The translations under genes and the position numbers were made by a program. Under the pieces are notes generated by a model. The model ran no database searches. It had not been told where the DNA came from and was given only the letters and a program-made list of their open reading frames with translations. This document shows positions 46,713 to 55,494 of a DNA stretch of 64,000 nt, piece after piece (position 1 is the stretch's first letter; every line of letters begins with the position of its first letter). This stretch comes from Leucobacter tenebrionis (GTDB lineage Bacteria > Actinomycetota > Actinomycetes > Actinomycetales > Microbacteriaceae): positions 2,542,001-2,606,000 of the forward strand of contig NZ_CP082322.1 in the NCBI RefSeq assembly GCF_019884725.1, read 5' to 3'.

Positions 46713-47939
46713 TCACAGGGACCTCGACGCGTCGCGCCGGGTCGGCCTGCTGGCCTTGGCGGATCGGGCGAGGAAGGCGTTGGCCTGCTCCGCGGCGGAG
46801 GCCAGGTGGCGGTCGTCGGGGTGGAGGTATCCGCGGGTTGTCTCGACGGAAGCGTGGCCGAGGATGTCCTGGAGGACGTGCAGCGGGATGCCAGCGTCGG
46901 CCATCCAGGTGGCTCCGGTGTGCCGGAGCCCGTGTCGGGTGAGATCGGGCAGCCCGAGATCCTTGACGATCTGGTCCCAGTTCGTGGCGTCCCTGACGGT
47001 GGCGGTGGTGAGCGCGCCGCCTTTCGGGCCGACGAGCAGACGCTCTTCCGGCTGCTTGCCTTCGGTGAGCCGTTCGAGGATCGGCCGCAGCGGGTCGAGG
47101 ATCGGGACGCGTCGCTCCTTGCGGCCCTTGGTCTGTTTGGTGACGAGGCCGCCCTTGCCGGGGTAGGTCTGCCGGGCGATGACGACGATGTTCTTGTCGA
47201 AGCGGACGTCGCCGGCCTGCAGGCCTGACACTTCGGAGGAACGCGCGGCGAGGAGCGCGGCGAGCATCACGAAGTCCGAGTAGGACTGGTGGATCTTTCC
47301 GCAGGCGTCCGCGAGCTTTGTCAGGGTGCCCATGTCGGGGATGGCGTGCGCGCGGGGCGAGGCTTGCTCGGCGGGCTGGGTTCGGAAGGCGTTGCGGTTC
47401 AGGCTGCGCTTGGCGCGGTTCTTCGCGGGGTTGATCGGGATGAGCCCGTCGCGGACTGCCTCGTCGAGGACGCGCACGAGCGGGGCGATGGAGTTCTTGA
47501 TCGTTGACGCCCCGTGGCGTTTCTCCCAGGCGTCGATCGTGCGGTCGATGATCCCGGCGGTGATCTGCGTGACCGGCAGGTGCCCGAGGGCGGGCAGCAC
47601 GCGGAGCTTGAGCCCGTACCCGTAGGTCTCCCCGGTGGAGGTCGGGTCCAGCCCCCGCGCCCACCGGTCGCCGATCGCGGTGACGAACTCGGTGAGCGTC
47701 ATGGACACGTCCATGCCCTTGGCAGAGGACTGCCGCAGCGAGTCGAAGAACTCGTGTGCTGCAGCCTCGTCGGCGACGATCTCCGAACGGGTGATGCGGC
47801 GCTTGCTGATGGGATCGGTCCAGCGGGCGCGGGCTCGGATGCCGTAGGAGCGGCGTTCGAGGTCGGTGGAGATCTTCACTCCGACCGGCGGGACGGGCTT
47901 GGGCTGCGCCTGCGGGAGCGGGTCAGCCTTCCGCGGCAT
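46713..47939 (-). CDS. Tyrosine-type integrase of the ICE
   Basis: The 408-residue protein has an N-terminal AP2-like arm-binding domain (residues 20-70), a SAM-like core-binding domain (80-180, LTEFVTAIGDRWARGLDP) and a catalytic domain with Arg233 (AARSSEVSG), His336/Arg339/His340 (RHGLRHTGATWMA), GHASVETTRG and nucleophile Tyr371 (GYLHPDD). It should catalyse tRNA-site integration and excision. It is the last gene of a minus-strand operon and overlaps the excisionase gene by 17 bases. Confidence 0.93.
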   Translation of the reverse strand: MPRKADPLPQAQPKPVPPVGVKISTDLERRSYGIRARARWTDPISKRRITRSEIVADEAAAHEFFDSLRQSSAKGMDVSMTLTEFVTAIGDRWARGLDPTSTGETYGYGLKLRVLPALGHLPVTQITAGIIDRTIDAWEKRHGASTIKNSIAPLVRVLDEAVRDGLIPINPAKNRAKRSLNRNAFRTQPAEQASPRAHAIPDMGTLTKLADACGKIHQSYSDFVMLAALLAARSSEVSGLQAGDVRFDKNIVVIARQTYPGKGGLVTKQTKGRKERRVPILDPLRPILERLTEGKQPEERLLVGPKGGALTTATVRDATNWDQIVKDLGLPDLTRHGLRHTGATWMADAGIPLHVLQDILGHASVETTRGYLHPDDRHLASAAEQANAFLARSAKASRPTRRDASRSL

Positions 47940-48138
47940 CGTCGTGTTCCAGACCGGCCAGCCACGCGTCGACTGCCTCGAGCCGGTATCGTGCGATACC
48001 GCCCAATCGCAGGAACGGCGGCCCCTGGCCGGCTGACCGCCATCGGGACAGCGTCGACTCCGACACTTTGAGGTAGGCGGCGATCTCGCGGCTGTCCATC
48101 AGCGGTGACACCGTGACCGTCAATTCCGGTTCGTTCAT
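47923..48138 (-). CDS. Excisionase/helix-turn-helix protein (MerR-like)
   Basis: The 71-residue protein has a single helix-turn-helix (LMDSREIAAYLKVSESTLSRWRSAG) and a wing (GPPFLRLGGIARYRLEAVDAWLA), the standard recombination directionality factor layout. It sits directly upstream of the integrase gene, overlapping it by 17 bases, and its ATG overlaps the stop of the DUF4913 gene (ATGA). Confidence 0.88.
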   Translation of the reverse strand: MNEPELTVTVSPLMDSREIAAYLKVSESTLSRWRSAGQGPPFLRLGGIARYRLEAVDAWLAGLEHDDAAEG

Positions 48139-48725
48139 GGCAGCTCCCCGGTGGCGGGGTCGAGGCTGGCGTAGAAGTCGTCCTCGGCTTTGCGGCGGGC
48201 GATGACGTCGTCGAGGACGAACTGGATGAAGTTCTCGTCCCGGTCGGGAATGACAGTGTCCTCGACGGGGTCGGCTGGTTCTTCTCCAGGCCAGGCGGTC
48301 TGCCGGGTGGGACGGTCTCGGTCGAGCCGGGTGCCGCTGGTGGCGACCCAGTCACGGAGTCGCTGTCGGGCGTCGGCGAAGTCGCGGTGCCAGCCCAGCG
48401 GCGCGGAGGCGTTCTGCTCGGGGTCGTAGGCGGCCAGCCAGTGCAGGTGCAGGGCCGAGAGCTCCCAGACGAGTTCGGGGTGACGGTGCCAGAACGGCGG
48501 GATCACCGAGGCCGGCAGCCCGTAGGTTCGCCGTAGCCAGTCAACCCAGCGGTTCAGCTCCAGCCACTCGGCCTCGGCTTCGTCCGCGGTCAGAAGATTC
48601 CAGTTGATCGGATGCGGGGGCTCTGGGATCAACGGGCCGTCGAACTCGTCGGGCTCCTCGTTCAGACCGGGCTCGTCTGGCAGGTCCGGCTCATCGGGGC
48701 CGGGGGTGATGTCGTTCTGGTTCAT
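48135..48725 (-). CDS. DUF4913 family protein
   Basis: The 196-residue protein is acidic at the N-terminus and has the DUF4913 core: RTYGLPASVIPPFWHRHPELVWELSALHLHWLAAYD (given here by its ends, residues about 68 and 104). The WHxHPEL motif is typical. DUF4913 proteins are frequent on actinobacterial ICEs and plasmids and their function is unknown. I chose ATG 48725; a GTG three codons upstream is possible. Confidence 0.75.
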   Translation of the reverse strand: MNQNDITPGPDEPDLPDEPGLNEEPDEFDGPLIPEPPHPINWNLLTADEAEAEWLELNRWVDWLRRTYGLPASVIPPFWHRHPELVWELSALHLHWLAAYDPEQNASAPLGWHRDFADARQRLRDWVATSGTRLDRDRPTRQTAWPGEEPADPVEDTVIPDRDENFIQFVLDDVIARRKAEDDFYASLDPATGELP

Positions 48726-48740
48726 CACGGCCACTGCCCG

Positions 48741-49196
48741 TCAGAGACCGAGCGCCGGGACGGCACTCGCAGCTTCACGGCGGGTATTCGTGCTGACGCT
48801 CTGCGCTGCGGCCTCTTGCGTCACGGCCGGCTGGCGGCGGGTGCGGTCGACGTCGTAGCGGGTGCGGGCGAGGTCGTGGCCGATTCTCTTCGCCACGAAC
48901 TCCTCGGCCTTGACTACCTCGCCCTCCGGCGTGGTCCGGTCGTACTCACGGACGTAGCCCTCGGCGACGAACTTGTCACCCTTGGCGAGGCGAGCGTGAG
49001 CGCGTTCAGCGGTCTTGCTGAACGCGACGAGGTCGTGGAAGGTCGTCTCGGTCTGCGTGAACGACCCGTCGTCCTCGCGCCGGTAGTGCTCCTGGCCGAT
49101 CTTGACGTACAGGCGGGCGTCGCCGCGTTCGGTGTAGGTGAGTTGTGGGTCGGAGGCGATGAACCCGGAGAGGGATTCCTGCGTGTGGAGAGCCAT
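48741..49196 (-). CDS. ssb: Single-stranded DNA-binding protein
   Basis: The 151-residue protein has an OB fold (GFIASDPQLTYTERGDARLYVKIGQ) with the RLAKGDKFVAEGYVREYDR strands of SSB, and a basic disordered C-terminus. It lacks the usual acidic tail (DDEIPF-like), as is common for element-borne SSBs. It probably protects transferred DNA on entry into the recipient. Confidence 0.85.
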   Translation of the reverse strand: MALHTQESLSGFIASDPQLTYTERGDARLYVKIGQEHYRREDDGSFTQTETTFHDLVAFSKTAERAHARLAKGDKFVAEGYVREYDRTTPEGEVVKAEEFVAKRIGHDLARTRYDVDRTRRQPAVTQEAAAQSVSTNTRREAASAVPALGL

Positions 49197-49253
49197 CGGA
49201 CTGTCCTCTTTCTGACATCGATGGGCGGCCCCACGGCCGGGGCCGCCCTTGTG

Positions 49254-51050
49254 TCAGGCAGGTGCGCCCGGCTCCTCCAGCGACCGGCGTTGCAGCAGCG
49301 CCTCGATGCCAGCCCTGTCGGCCCGCAGTTCCTTCGCATCCGGGCGGTCGGTCCAGGTCCACATTCGCGTGACGATGGGCGGTGCGGAGCGGAGCATGAC
49401 GAGCGCGGTCCCGAACGGGAGGGTGCGGATCGTGTCGGGCGGCATGATCGGGACGCGGCGGATGGAGCGTTGGGCGGAGCGGGAGCCGTGGTCTCCGACC
49501 GTGGTGGAGTCGGTCACCTCGTCACGTTCGCCGATGAGCGTGGTCAGGTCGTGCAGGTCTTTGGAGTTCGATGCCCCGCCGAGGATGATCTTGACGATAG
49601 AGGCGTCCCAGATCGCGCCGGCGGCGTTCTCCGACCACTTCTCCCGCGCCTGCGCGAGCGACTGCAACACCGGCATCGTCGTGATCCCCGTACCGCCGCC
49701 TTCGGCCATGAGCGTGGGTAGCGACGGCAAGGGGGCGAGGTTGCCGACCTCATCGAGGGCCAGCAGCAGTGGCGGGTCGAGGCGGGCCCCGGGGCTGCGG
49801 GCGGCGATGCGGCGGGCGGCTTCCACGACGTCTTCCACGAACGCCGCCACCAGCGCCGCGCTGTTGTTGGCGCCGGCGCCGGTCGCCAGAAGGTAGAGCG
49901 ACCCGCGGGCTTGGAGGAACGCTTCGGGGTCGAAGTCCTCGCCTTCGCGTGGCGACACGGCATCGAGCACGCGCGGGTCCGCGAGGGCGGCCAGGGCGAG
50001 GGAGACGCCTTGCCAGATGGAGTCGCGGGTTCTCGGGTCGGAGTCGATCATCGCCTGCAACGACTCCGCCCACCCCGCCGCAGCGTGCGGATGAGAGGTC
50101 AGGATCGCCACCGCGTCAGCGGCAGCGGAGGGATCGAGGGTCCACCGGAACAACTCACTCGGCGGGCGACGGTCGAGAGCGGCGGCGTGGAGCAGTGCTT
50201 GGAGGGCGGTACGGGTCTTCCCCTCCCAGAACCCGCCACCTTCGACGCCGCCAGCGGACAGACCGGTGCCGGCGGCGAGGCCGGTGGCACGGATCATCGC
50301 GGTCAGCGGGTCCTCGCACCCACGGATGGGCGACCACCTGAGGCCCGCGGGGACGCCATCGGCCAGATGCTGCGGGTCGAACACCGCGACCGGCCCGACC
50401 CTCTCACGTGCGCGGAGCGTCGCGGTGAGGTTGTCCGGCCGCGTGCTCGTCGTCACGACCGCACCGGGCGCGTCGAGGATGGCGTTGATGACGATGTGGG
50501 CGCCTTTGCCGGAGCGGGGCGGGCCGATCAGCAGGATGGAGTCCTCGACGGATGCCCACACGGTCCTGCCGCGGGAGGTGCCGATCCGGTAGCCGACATC
50601 CTCCGGTGCTGGCTTGTCGAGGGAGGGTCGCAGGTGTCCGGCCCGGCGCAGCAGTGCGGGCTCGGAGGCGGCCTTGGTGACGTCGGTTTGGGTGGCGATG
50701 CCGGGGATGCGGTAGGGGTCGTTCTTGGCCTGTCGGCCGTGCTCGCGGAAGAACCGCCACGCCCAGCACCCTGCGCCAGCGGCGGCGAGGATGAGGACGC
50801 CAGCGGTGACCCAGTACGCCACCACGCTCAGGCCGGGTGCGCCGAGTGCTTCCGCCGGGTCGCAGGGGTTGAGCAGCACGCCCAACCCGGCCTCGACTCC
50901 GCCGGCGGGCTGACCGGTCCCGGTGATCCACGCGGCGACCGAGCCGGCGCCGCGGAGGATGGCGGCGAGGATCGCGGCGCCGATGAGGAGGCCGATGCCG
51001 AGGTTGCTCAGCTCGTCCCCGAGTGAACCCGCAGGCCGCGGGGTGCTCAT
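49254..51050 (-). CDS. VirD4/TraG-type coupling protein
   Basis: The 598-residue ATPase has two N-terminal membrane helices (residues about 18-34 and 75-96), Walker A GPPRSGKG (176-183) and Walker B LLLALDEVGNLA (about 415-426). QSLAQAREKWSENAA is the family's motif around the Walker B helix. It brings the relaxosome to the transfer channel. Its ATG overlaps the stop of the upstream hypothetical gene. A membrane-anchored coupling protein implies conjugation as single-stranded DNA, not a TraB/FtsK-type double-stranded route. Confidence 0.92.
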   Translation of the reverse strand: MSTPRPAGSLGDELSNLGIGLLIGAAILAAILRGAGSVAAWITGTGQPAGGVEAGLGVLLNPCDPAEALGAPGLSVVAYWVTAGVLILAAAGAGCWAWRFFREHGRQAKNDPYRIPGIATQTDVTKAASEPALLRRAGHLRPSLDKPAPEDVGYRIGTSRGRTVWASVEDSILLIGPPRSGKGAHIVINAILDAPGAVVTTSTRPDNLTATLRARERVGPVAVFDPQHLADGVPAGLRWSPIRGCEDPLTAMIRATGLAAGTGLSAGGVEGGGFWEGKTRTALQALLHAAALDRRPPSELFRWTLDPSAAADAVAILTSHPHAAAGWAESLQAMIDSDPRTRDSIWQGVSLALAALADPRVLDAVSPREGEDFDPEAFLQARGSLYLLATGAGANNSAALVAAFVEDVVEAARRIAARSPGARLDPPLLLALDEVGNLAPLPSLPTLMAEGGGTGITTMPVLQSLAQAREKWSENAAGAIWDASIVKIILGGASNSKDLHDLTTLIGERDEVTDSTTVGDHGSRSAQRSIRRVPIMPPDTIRTLPFGTALVMLRSAPPIVTRMWTWTDRPDAKELRADRAGIEALLQRRSLEEPGAPA

Positions 51051-51598
51051 TCGGGGTGCCCGATCGTGAGCGTCCCGGAGACGCGGCCGAGCAGGATCAC
51101 CTCTCGGGTCGGGCTCACGGCGAGCTGGTCGGCGGTGAGCAGGCCGCGCATGGTCCCGTCAGGTGCGGCATCGCTGTGGGCGATGACGACGGCGATCGCC
51201 ACGTCCTCGCCCGGAACGAACCCCTCGCCGTGGAGCGCCACGAGTTCGGGCGGAGCACTCGCGACCGGTGGCTCAGGTGCGGGGGCGGGTTTTGGTTCGG
51301 TGCGGTGGCGTCTGGTCGGGGTGATGATGTCGGTGAACGTGCTTCCGTCCGCTTCGCGGACCTCGACCCGCACCGGCGACCGGCGTTGTTCGGTGAGCTG
51401 GTCGAGGACACGGGCGAAGTCTTCTCGCTGCCACGGAGGCGCGAACGGCTCCGGCTCGAACGGCACCCCGTCGACGGTGACCGTCATGCGGCCGTCGTCG
51501 GTGATCGTGATGACCACCTGCGGGAGAACAATCGGCACCGCCTGGCTCTCGTCACGAGAAGCAGACACTGTGGTGCGCTTATGGCGTGGCCGGGGCAT
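51047..51598 (-). CDS. Hypothetical ICE protein
   Basis: The 183-residue protein has no domain I recognise. Two beta-rich parts (VITITDDGRMTVTVDGVPF and VRVEVREADGSTFTDI) are joined by an acidic/proline-rich linker. ATG 51598 follows GGGAGGA; a GTG at 51643 gives 15 more residues. It is translationally coupled to the coupling protein downstream and follows the VirB4-type gene by 25 bases. It is probably a small conjugation accessory; no more can be said. Confidence 0.55.
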   Translation of the reverse strand: MPRPRHKRTTVSASRDESQAVPIVLPQVVITITDDGRMTVTVDGVPFEPEPFAPPWQREDFARVLDQLTEQRRSPVRVEVREADGSTFTDIITPTRRHRTEPKPAPAPEPPVASAPPELVALHGEGFVPGEDVAIAVVIAHSDAAPDGTMRGLLTADQLAVSPTREVILLGRVSGTLTIGHPE

Positions 51599-51623
51599 CA
51601 GGCGTCCTCCCGTGCGTTCGGGA

Positions 51624-53147
51624 TCACTGAGTTCTCGCGTCACGATTCGTGAACGTGCGGGTTTCCGTGGTCATGCGGCTGGTGGTGTCGAAGGCGGCGA
51701 GCTCGGCGGGGTGGAGTTGGTGCTGCACGACGAAGGAGCGGTCCTTGATGCGCCACAGCCCCTGCCCGGTGCCCAGGCCCGGAAGCAGCTTCTGCTCGGT
51801 ACCGGTGAGGCCGAGCGCTGTTGCGGTGGTGCCGAGTTGGTCGGCTTCCTGCCGGTAGACGATCCTGGTCTCCGCGTTCGCCAGCAGCGAGGAGGCGAGG
51901 GCACGCATCGCGGAACCGGAGTCGCCGACGTTGTCGAGGTCGGAGAGCTTGTGGAAGATCAGCATGTTCGCGATCCCGAAGTGCCGGGCGAGCCGCCACT
52001 GGGCATCCATCCGCCGCAGCAGCGACGGGTAGGCCATGAGCCGCCACGCTTCGTCGTAGATCACCCATCGCTGCCCGCCGTTCGGGTCGGACAGGGCCGA
52101 CTCCATCCACGCCGACGAGCACGTCATCAGCACCGAGATCAAGGTGCTGTTCTCCGCGACCCGGGACAGGTCGAGGGACACCATCGGCAGGGACGGATCG
52201 AACCGGACCGTGGACGGGCCGTCGAACAGTCCTTGGAGGTCGCCCGCGACGAGCCGGCGCAGGGCGTGGCCGACGAGGCGGCCGTCTTCCGCGAGTCGCC
52301 CGTCTTCGTCGTCGCCGGGGTTGGGCGTGAGGATGCGGTCGACGACCATCGGCAGGATCGGAACCTCCGCACTTCGGACCGCGTCCCTCAGGGCGAGGTC
52401 GATCGCGGTGTGCTCCAGCGGGGACAACGCCCGGTCCAGCACGGTCTCGGCGAGGGCGCCGATAAGGTCGCGGCGGCGGGAGGCGACCTGCATCGCCCAC
52501 TCGCTGTCGGACACCGCGGATGGCCTGTGACCTTCATCGAGGGGGTTGAGACGGTTGGGCAGGCCGTGGCCGAGGATGATCGCTCTCCCGCCGACTGCTT
52601 CGGCGACGGCGGTGTGCTCGCCCTTCGGGTCACCGGGAACGTAGACGCGCCGCCCGAACGGGAGCGATCGCGTGTAGAGCGACTTTGCCAGGCTCGACTT
52701 GCCGGAGCCGACGATTCCGGCCAGGACGACGTTGGGGGCGGTGATGATCCCGCGCCGGTAGAGCACCCACGGGTCGTAGACGAACGACCCGCCGGAGTAC
52801 AGGTCCTGACCGACGAAGATCCCCTCCGATCCGAGGCCGCCTTCGGCGAGGAACGGGTACTGCCCGGCCAACGTCGCACTCGTGTCCTGGTGCTTGGGTA
52901 ACCGGAACCTGCCCGGTGTGCGCAACGCCGCAGGCCCCGGCTCGCCAGCGGCGGGCAGGTAGGTCGTCGCGCGTCGTTCGGCCTGCTCCGCCTCCCACCG
53001 GGCCTTCGCCTCGGCCTTCCGTGTCGCGCGGGCGGTGGTCTCGACGCGGGTCGCGGCCCGCCGGCGGGCCTTGCGGGCCCGGCGTCGTTCGCCTTCGGGG
53101 CCGACGAGCACGGCCGTGTGCAGACGGCCCTCGTCCTGCCCGGTCAC
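51624..53147 (-). CDS. VirB4/TraC-type conjugation ATPase
   Basis: The 507-residue protein has a basic N-terminal region rich in Lys/Arg/Ala (1-70), then an ATPase core: Walker A AGIVGSGKSSLAK (from residue 143), Walker B RWVIYDEAWRL, and motif RLARHFGIANMLIFHKLSDLDN. It powers pilus assembly and channel function. GTG 53147 overlaps the stop of the upstream gene (GTGA). It lacks the long N-terminal domain of classical VirB4 (about 800 residues); that half may be supplied by the SCO6880-like protein. Confidence 0.88.
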   Translation of the reverse strand: MTGQDEGRLHTAVLVGPEGERRRARKARRRAATRVETTARATRKAEAKARWEAEQAERRATTYLPAAGEPGPAALRTPGRFRLPKHQDTSATLAGQYPFLAEGGLGSEGIFVGQDLYSGGSFVYDPWVLYRRGIITAPNVVLAGIVGSGKSSLAKSLYTRSLPFGRRVYVPGDPKGEHTAVAEAVGGRAIILGHGLPNRLNPLDEGHRPSAVSDSEWAMQVASRRRDLIGALAETVLDRALSPLEHTAIDLALRDAVRSAEVPILPMVVDRILTPNPGDDEDGRLAEDGRLVGHALRRLVAGDLQGLFDGPSTVRFDPSLPMVSLDLSRVAENSTLISVLMTCSSAWMESALSDPNGGQRWVIYDEAWRLMAYPSLLRRMDAQWRLARHFGIANMLIFHKLSDLDNVGDSGSAMRALASSLLANAETRIVYRQEADQLGTTATALGLTGTEQKLLPGLGTGQGLWRIKDRSFVVQHQLHPAELAAFDTTSRMTTETRTFTNRDARTQ

Positions 53148-53968
53148 AGCGCGAGCCCCCGGCCCTGCGCCGTCGCGGCACCGGGGCGGCGGGTGAACCA
53201 GTCGCCGCTTCGCTCCCGGCTCGCTGCCTGGGTGCCCGCGGGTGCAGGCTGGTGTGCGACGCGCACCGACGTCGCGGTCGACGCGGGCACGGGGGTCGGG
53301 GTGTCGATGCCGAGGAGTGCCGGGTCGGGCAGGGCGCCGTGCTCGCGCAGCAGCGAGACGTGCCCGAGGAACGGGTTGTAGGTGAGGGTGTAGACGTCTC
53401 GGGTCGCCACCTTGTCGAGCGCCCCGGCCGGGGGCTCGTCGTAGACGTACCCGTTCTCGAGCGCGGCCTGCACGGTCTCCTCGCCGTCGAACCCAGCCAG
53501 GTGCTCGATCGCCGCATCCGTGCCCTCCCGGCCGATCAGGTCCAGCGCCTCGTCGGCCTCGGAACCTTGGAGGAACACGACACTGATCCACCGCGCCCCG
53601 GGCGCCACCGAGATGGCGGGCGCGGGATGCCAGGCGATGCGGCCGGAGTGCTGGGAGGCGGCATCCAGCCGCGCTTCCACACTGTCGAGGAGCGTACCGG
53701 CCTGGTGCAGCTCGTCCGCGGCCGCGAGGGCCGACGTCGCACCCGCTGCCTGGCTCCCGGCATCGTCGTTCGCGCGGGCGCGGGAGGCGATGTGGGCGGC
53801 GGCGACCTGGTCGAGCACCTGCCGCAGCGACCGAACACCGGACAGCAGGTCACCGATCACCGCACACGTGTCGGCCGGGTCGGCGAACTGGCGGGTCGCA
53901 TGGGCCAGGCCCCGCAACGCGGCAGACGCCTCGGTCGCGTCCGCGACAGGGTCATCGAAGGTAGGCAT
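53144..53968 (-). CDS. Hypothetical ICE protein, T4SS accessory
   Basis: The 274-residue protein is helical in its first 90 residues (DDPVADATEASAALRGLAHA, then a heptad-like LRQVLDQVAAAHIAS), followed by a mixed beta region (ISVVFLQGSEADEALDLIGRE) and a charged, proline-rich tail. No family recognised. ATG 53968 has GGAGGAG upstream. It lies between the SCO6880-like and VirB4-type genes and is coupled to the latter by a four-base overlap. Confidence 0.6.
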   Translation of the reverse strand: MPTFDDPVADATEASAALRGLAHATRQFADPADTCAVIGDLLSGVRSLRQVLDQVAAAHIASRARANDDAGSQAAGATSALAAADELHQAGTLLDSVEARLDAASQHSGRIAWHPAPAISVAPGARWISVVFLQGSEADEALDLIGREGTDAAIEHLAGFDGEETVQAALENGYVYDEPPAGALDKVATRDVYTLTYNPFLGHVSLLREHGALPDPALLGIDTPTPVPASTATSVRVAHQPAPAGTQAASRERSGDWFTRRPGAATAQGRGLAL

Positions 53969-54020
53969 GAGCGATACTCCTCGGGAGAAGGTGTGACGGT
54001 TGGTGGGCAGGTGCGCCAGC

Positions 54021-55487
54021 TCAGACCGGCCGGCACAGCGGCAGCGCGGCGGCGGTGAAGGCCTGGGCTTGCTGACCGACGAGGCGGCGGGTCTCGCAGG
54101 AGGCTTGGATCGCGGCCTGCTCGACCGCGGCGACCGCAGCTTCGAGCTCATCGACGGTCGGCGCAGAGACGGACACGAGGCCGGAGACGCGCAGGACGCC
54201 GTGCCCGGCGGTCAGGTCCGCCTCCTGTTGCAGCACGTCATCCAGCTCCGCGCTGGTGGCGGCGTCCTCGATCTGCCCGATCTTGCGCCGCTGCGCCTGG
54301 TCGCTGATGAGCTCGGTCTTCTTCTTCCGCAGGTCCCGCGCGGCCTGATCGGCGCGCACCGGCGTGTAGTGCAGGGCGAGGGTGCGGAGGATCCCGTTGG
54401 AGAGCACGAGCGGGGCGAGGAACCCTGGGTAGACCTGCGAGCGGGGCCATTCGGTGATCCACAGCACTGCGTGGTGCGCGGAGTCCGACCGCAGCCTCTC
54501 CCAGGTCTCGGTGACCGCGACCGGCCCGGCGGTCGCCAGGTCCCGCCCGAGGTCGCCGTGCCGTTCCAGCGCGGGCGCGGCGGCCGGGTCATACGCGCCG
54601 CGCAGGATGACGGCGACCTCGCCGGGCGTGAGCCACCCGGTCGAGGCGAGCTCTGCCGCGCGCAGCGCCGTGGTGAGCGTGGTCATCTCCTGCCGCAGTA
54701 CCGCGGCGGCGCCGCGCATCCCGCCGCCGGACGTTCTGATCTGCCGGCTTGCGGCCTTCATGTCGAGCGCCAGGCTGATGGTGGTCGCGTGGCGTTCCCC
54801 GGCGGGGCCGGCGCGCTCGATCAGTTCGGCGTAGGTGGTCGCGGCCCAGGAGCCGTCGTCGGTGCCGTGCGTGCGCCACCATTCCGCCAGCCCTGTTCCC
54901 GAGTCCGGCAAGGTGCGCTCGGAGACCTGGATGCGGGCGATGCGCCCGGATCGGCAGGCTGCGGCGAGCACGCGGCCCCACCCGGAGACCCTGCGCTGCT
55001 GCTCGCCGGGATCGAGGAGCACGAAGGCCGGATGTGAGACGCCGAGGATGGCGGTGAGGGTCTGGGCGTGCGGGTCGTGGATCATCGCCGCGCCGGTCTC
55101 GGGGTCCTCCCATTCCCGCAGCGGCGCCGCATCCCCTGGGAGGGCGAGCGTGCCGGCGGGGCGGGGCTTGATGACGCGGCGCCGGTAGGTGAGCTGCCCC
55201 AGATACGTCCTGGCTGCCCAGCGGGCGAGGATCGGCACCCACTCGATCACCTTCCGCCCGCCCGCCGGGACCACCGCCAACAGCGCGCAGGAGCCCCAGA
55301 TAGGGGCGGTCCAAACGAAGGCCATCCCTCCGCCCAGATAGAGGGAGAACACGACCGTCAGCACAGCGACGCCGAGCACGACTAGCTGCGGCAGGGACAG
55401 ACCGAGCATGATCCCGCGCTTGGTCAGACGGGAGAACTGCACCGCCGCCAACGGATACTCACTGTGCGTATGCGAGTTCGCAGACAT
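54021..55487 (-). CDS. SCO6880-like conjugation protein (PrgI/VirB3-VirB4 N-terminal type)
   Basis: The 488-residue protein has two N-terminal membrane helices (SLPQLVVLGVAVLTVVFSLY and MAFVWTAPIWGSCALLAVVP) of the PrgI/VirB3 kind, then a long soluble domain (from about residue 100) like that of SCO6880 family proteins in actinobacterial ICEs. Late segment CETRRLVGQQAQAFTAAALPLC is typical of the family's end. It probably links membrane channel and ATPase. ATG 55487 was chosen because the family start lies there; the open frame continues upstream without similarity. Confidence 0.82.
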   Translation of the reverse strand: MSANSHTHSEYPLAAVQFSRLTKRGIMLGLSLPQLVVLGVAVLTVVFSLYLGGGMAFVWTAPIWGSCALLAVVPAGGRKVIEWVPILARWAARTYLGQLTYRRRVIKPRPAGTLALPGDAAPLREWEDPETGAAMIHDPHAQTLTAILGVSHPAFVLLDPGEQQRRVSGWGRVLAAACRSGRIARIQVSERTLPDSGTGLAEWWRTHGTDDGSWAATTYAELIERAGPAGERHATTISLALDMKAASRQIRTSGGGMRGAAAVLRQEMTTLTTALRAAELASTGWLTPGEVAVILRGAYDPAAAPALERHGDLGRDLATAGPVAVTETWERLRSDSAHHAVLWITEWPRSQVYPGFLAPLVLSNGILRTLALHYTPVRADQAARDLRKKKTELISDQAQRRKIGQIEDAATSAELDDVLQQEADLTAGHGVLRVSGLVSVSAPTVDELEAAVAAVEQAAIQASCETRRLVGQQAQAFTAAALPLCRPV

Positions 55488-55494
55488 GCGCAGG

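Noticed and set aside
49254-53968. Relaxase among the ICE genes
   Set aside because: No HUH or MobF/MobP-type motif (three-histidine cluster with catalytic Tyr) in any protein; probably beyond the right edge.
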